A stretch of 5,040 nt of DNA from Phycisphaerae bacterium (lineage in GTDB: Bacteria > Planctomycetota > Phycisphaerae > Phycisphaerales > SM1A02), in the NCBI GenBank assembly GCA_018663565.1, contig JABJQE010000113.1:1-5040 (forward strand), read 5' to 3'. A program made the position numbers and the translations under genes. Shown piece after piece: positions 4,961 to 5,040 of the stretch. Under the pieces are notes generated by a model. That model had not been told where the DNA came from. It was given only the letters and a program-made list of their open reading frames with translations, and did no database searches. Every line of letters begins with the position of its first letter. Positions within the stretch are counted from its first letter, which is position 1.

Positions 4961-5040
4961 TTGGGTTCTTTCAGTGCTTGCCGCAACGCGCGAAGCGCAT
5001 CGAACGCCTCCATTGGACTCATGCGGTCGAGTTCAAGTTC
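4957..5040 (-). CDS. mutS: Probable DNA mismatch repair protein MutS, C-terminal fragment
   Basis: Read from the right edge, the frame gives 27 residues before TGA at 4959-4957: acidic ELELDRMSPMEAFDAL, then a short helix RALRQALKEPK. MutS proteins commonly end in this way, with D-x-(L/M)-(T/S)-P-(L/M)-E-A-x-x-x-L-x-x-L, the C-terminal helical tail that follows the ATPase domain and aids dimerisation. MutS binds mispaired bases and starts repair with MutL. Only the tail is present, so the call rests on one motif; the start lies beyond the window. The stop shares ATGA with the start of the thioredoxin-like gene, which points to an operon with translational coupling. Confidence 0.7.
   Translation of the reverse strand, partial: ELELDRMSPMEAFDALRALRQALKEPK

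Noticed and set aside
1..5040. tRNA, rRNA, SRP RNA, tmRNA, CRISPR repeats, insertion sequence ends
   Set aside because: I looked for conserved motifs such as the SRP GGAAGCAGC loop, regularly spaced repeats and transposase motifs on both strands and found none.

Overview
The window reads as a stretch of ordinary bacterial chromosome, moderately GC-rich, with strong Shine-Dalgarno sites on some genes and hairpins in most gaps. The protein sequences suggest a member of the Planctomycetota, possibly Phycisphaerae. This is an inference, of moderate confidence. It rests on a divergent DnaA whose DNA-contact motif reads R-T-H-S-S-V instead of G-R-D-H-T-T-V, and on a small protein with an STN/secretin-N-like fold of a kind I associate with planctomycetes. 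No marker gene here settles the phylum.

Layout on the + strand: the last 40 codons of a probable GNAT acetyltransferase (1-123), a 408-base gap with promoter-like and hairpin elements but no credible gene (124-531), dnaA (532-1872), rpmA for ribosomal protein L27 (1949-2230), a strong intrinsic terminator (2258-2288), obgE (2303-3334), two tandem terminator-like hairpins (3338-3366 and 3383-3411), and an unnamed 254-residue protein (3486-4250) whose ribosome binding site directly abuts a hairpin. On the - strand, converging from the right: the last 27 codons of a probable mutS (4957-5040, running off the window), overlapping by ATGA a thioredoxin-fold gene with a CGDC active site (4397-4960). 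A long imperfect hairpin (4317-4361) sits between the converging units.

The functional theme is housekeeping: replication initiation (DnaA), ribosome structure (L27), ribosome assembly (Obg), mismatch repair (MutS tail) and thiol redox (thioredoxin-like). The usual partners rplU (before rpmA) and dnaN (after dnaA) are missing from their expected places. The rpmA-obgE pair is conserved, but a terminator splits it. I see no transposon, phage, CRISPR array, tRNA or rRNA, and nothing that amounts to a new multi-gene system. The items most worth a second look are the dnaA-rpmA junction, the altered DnaA recognition motif, the STN-like protein with its structured leader, and the structured gap upstream of dnaA.
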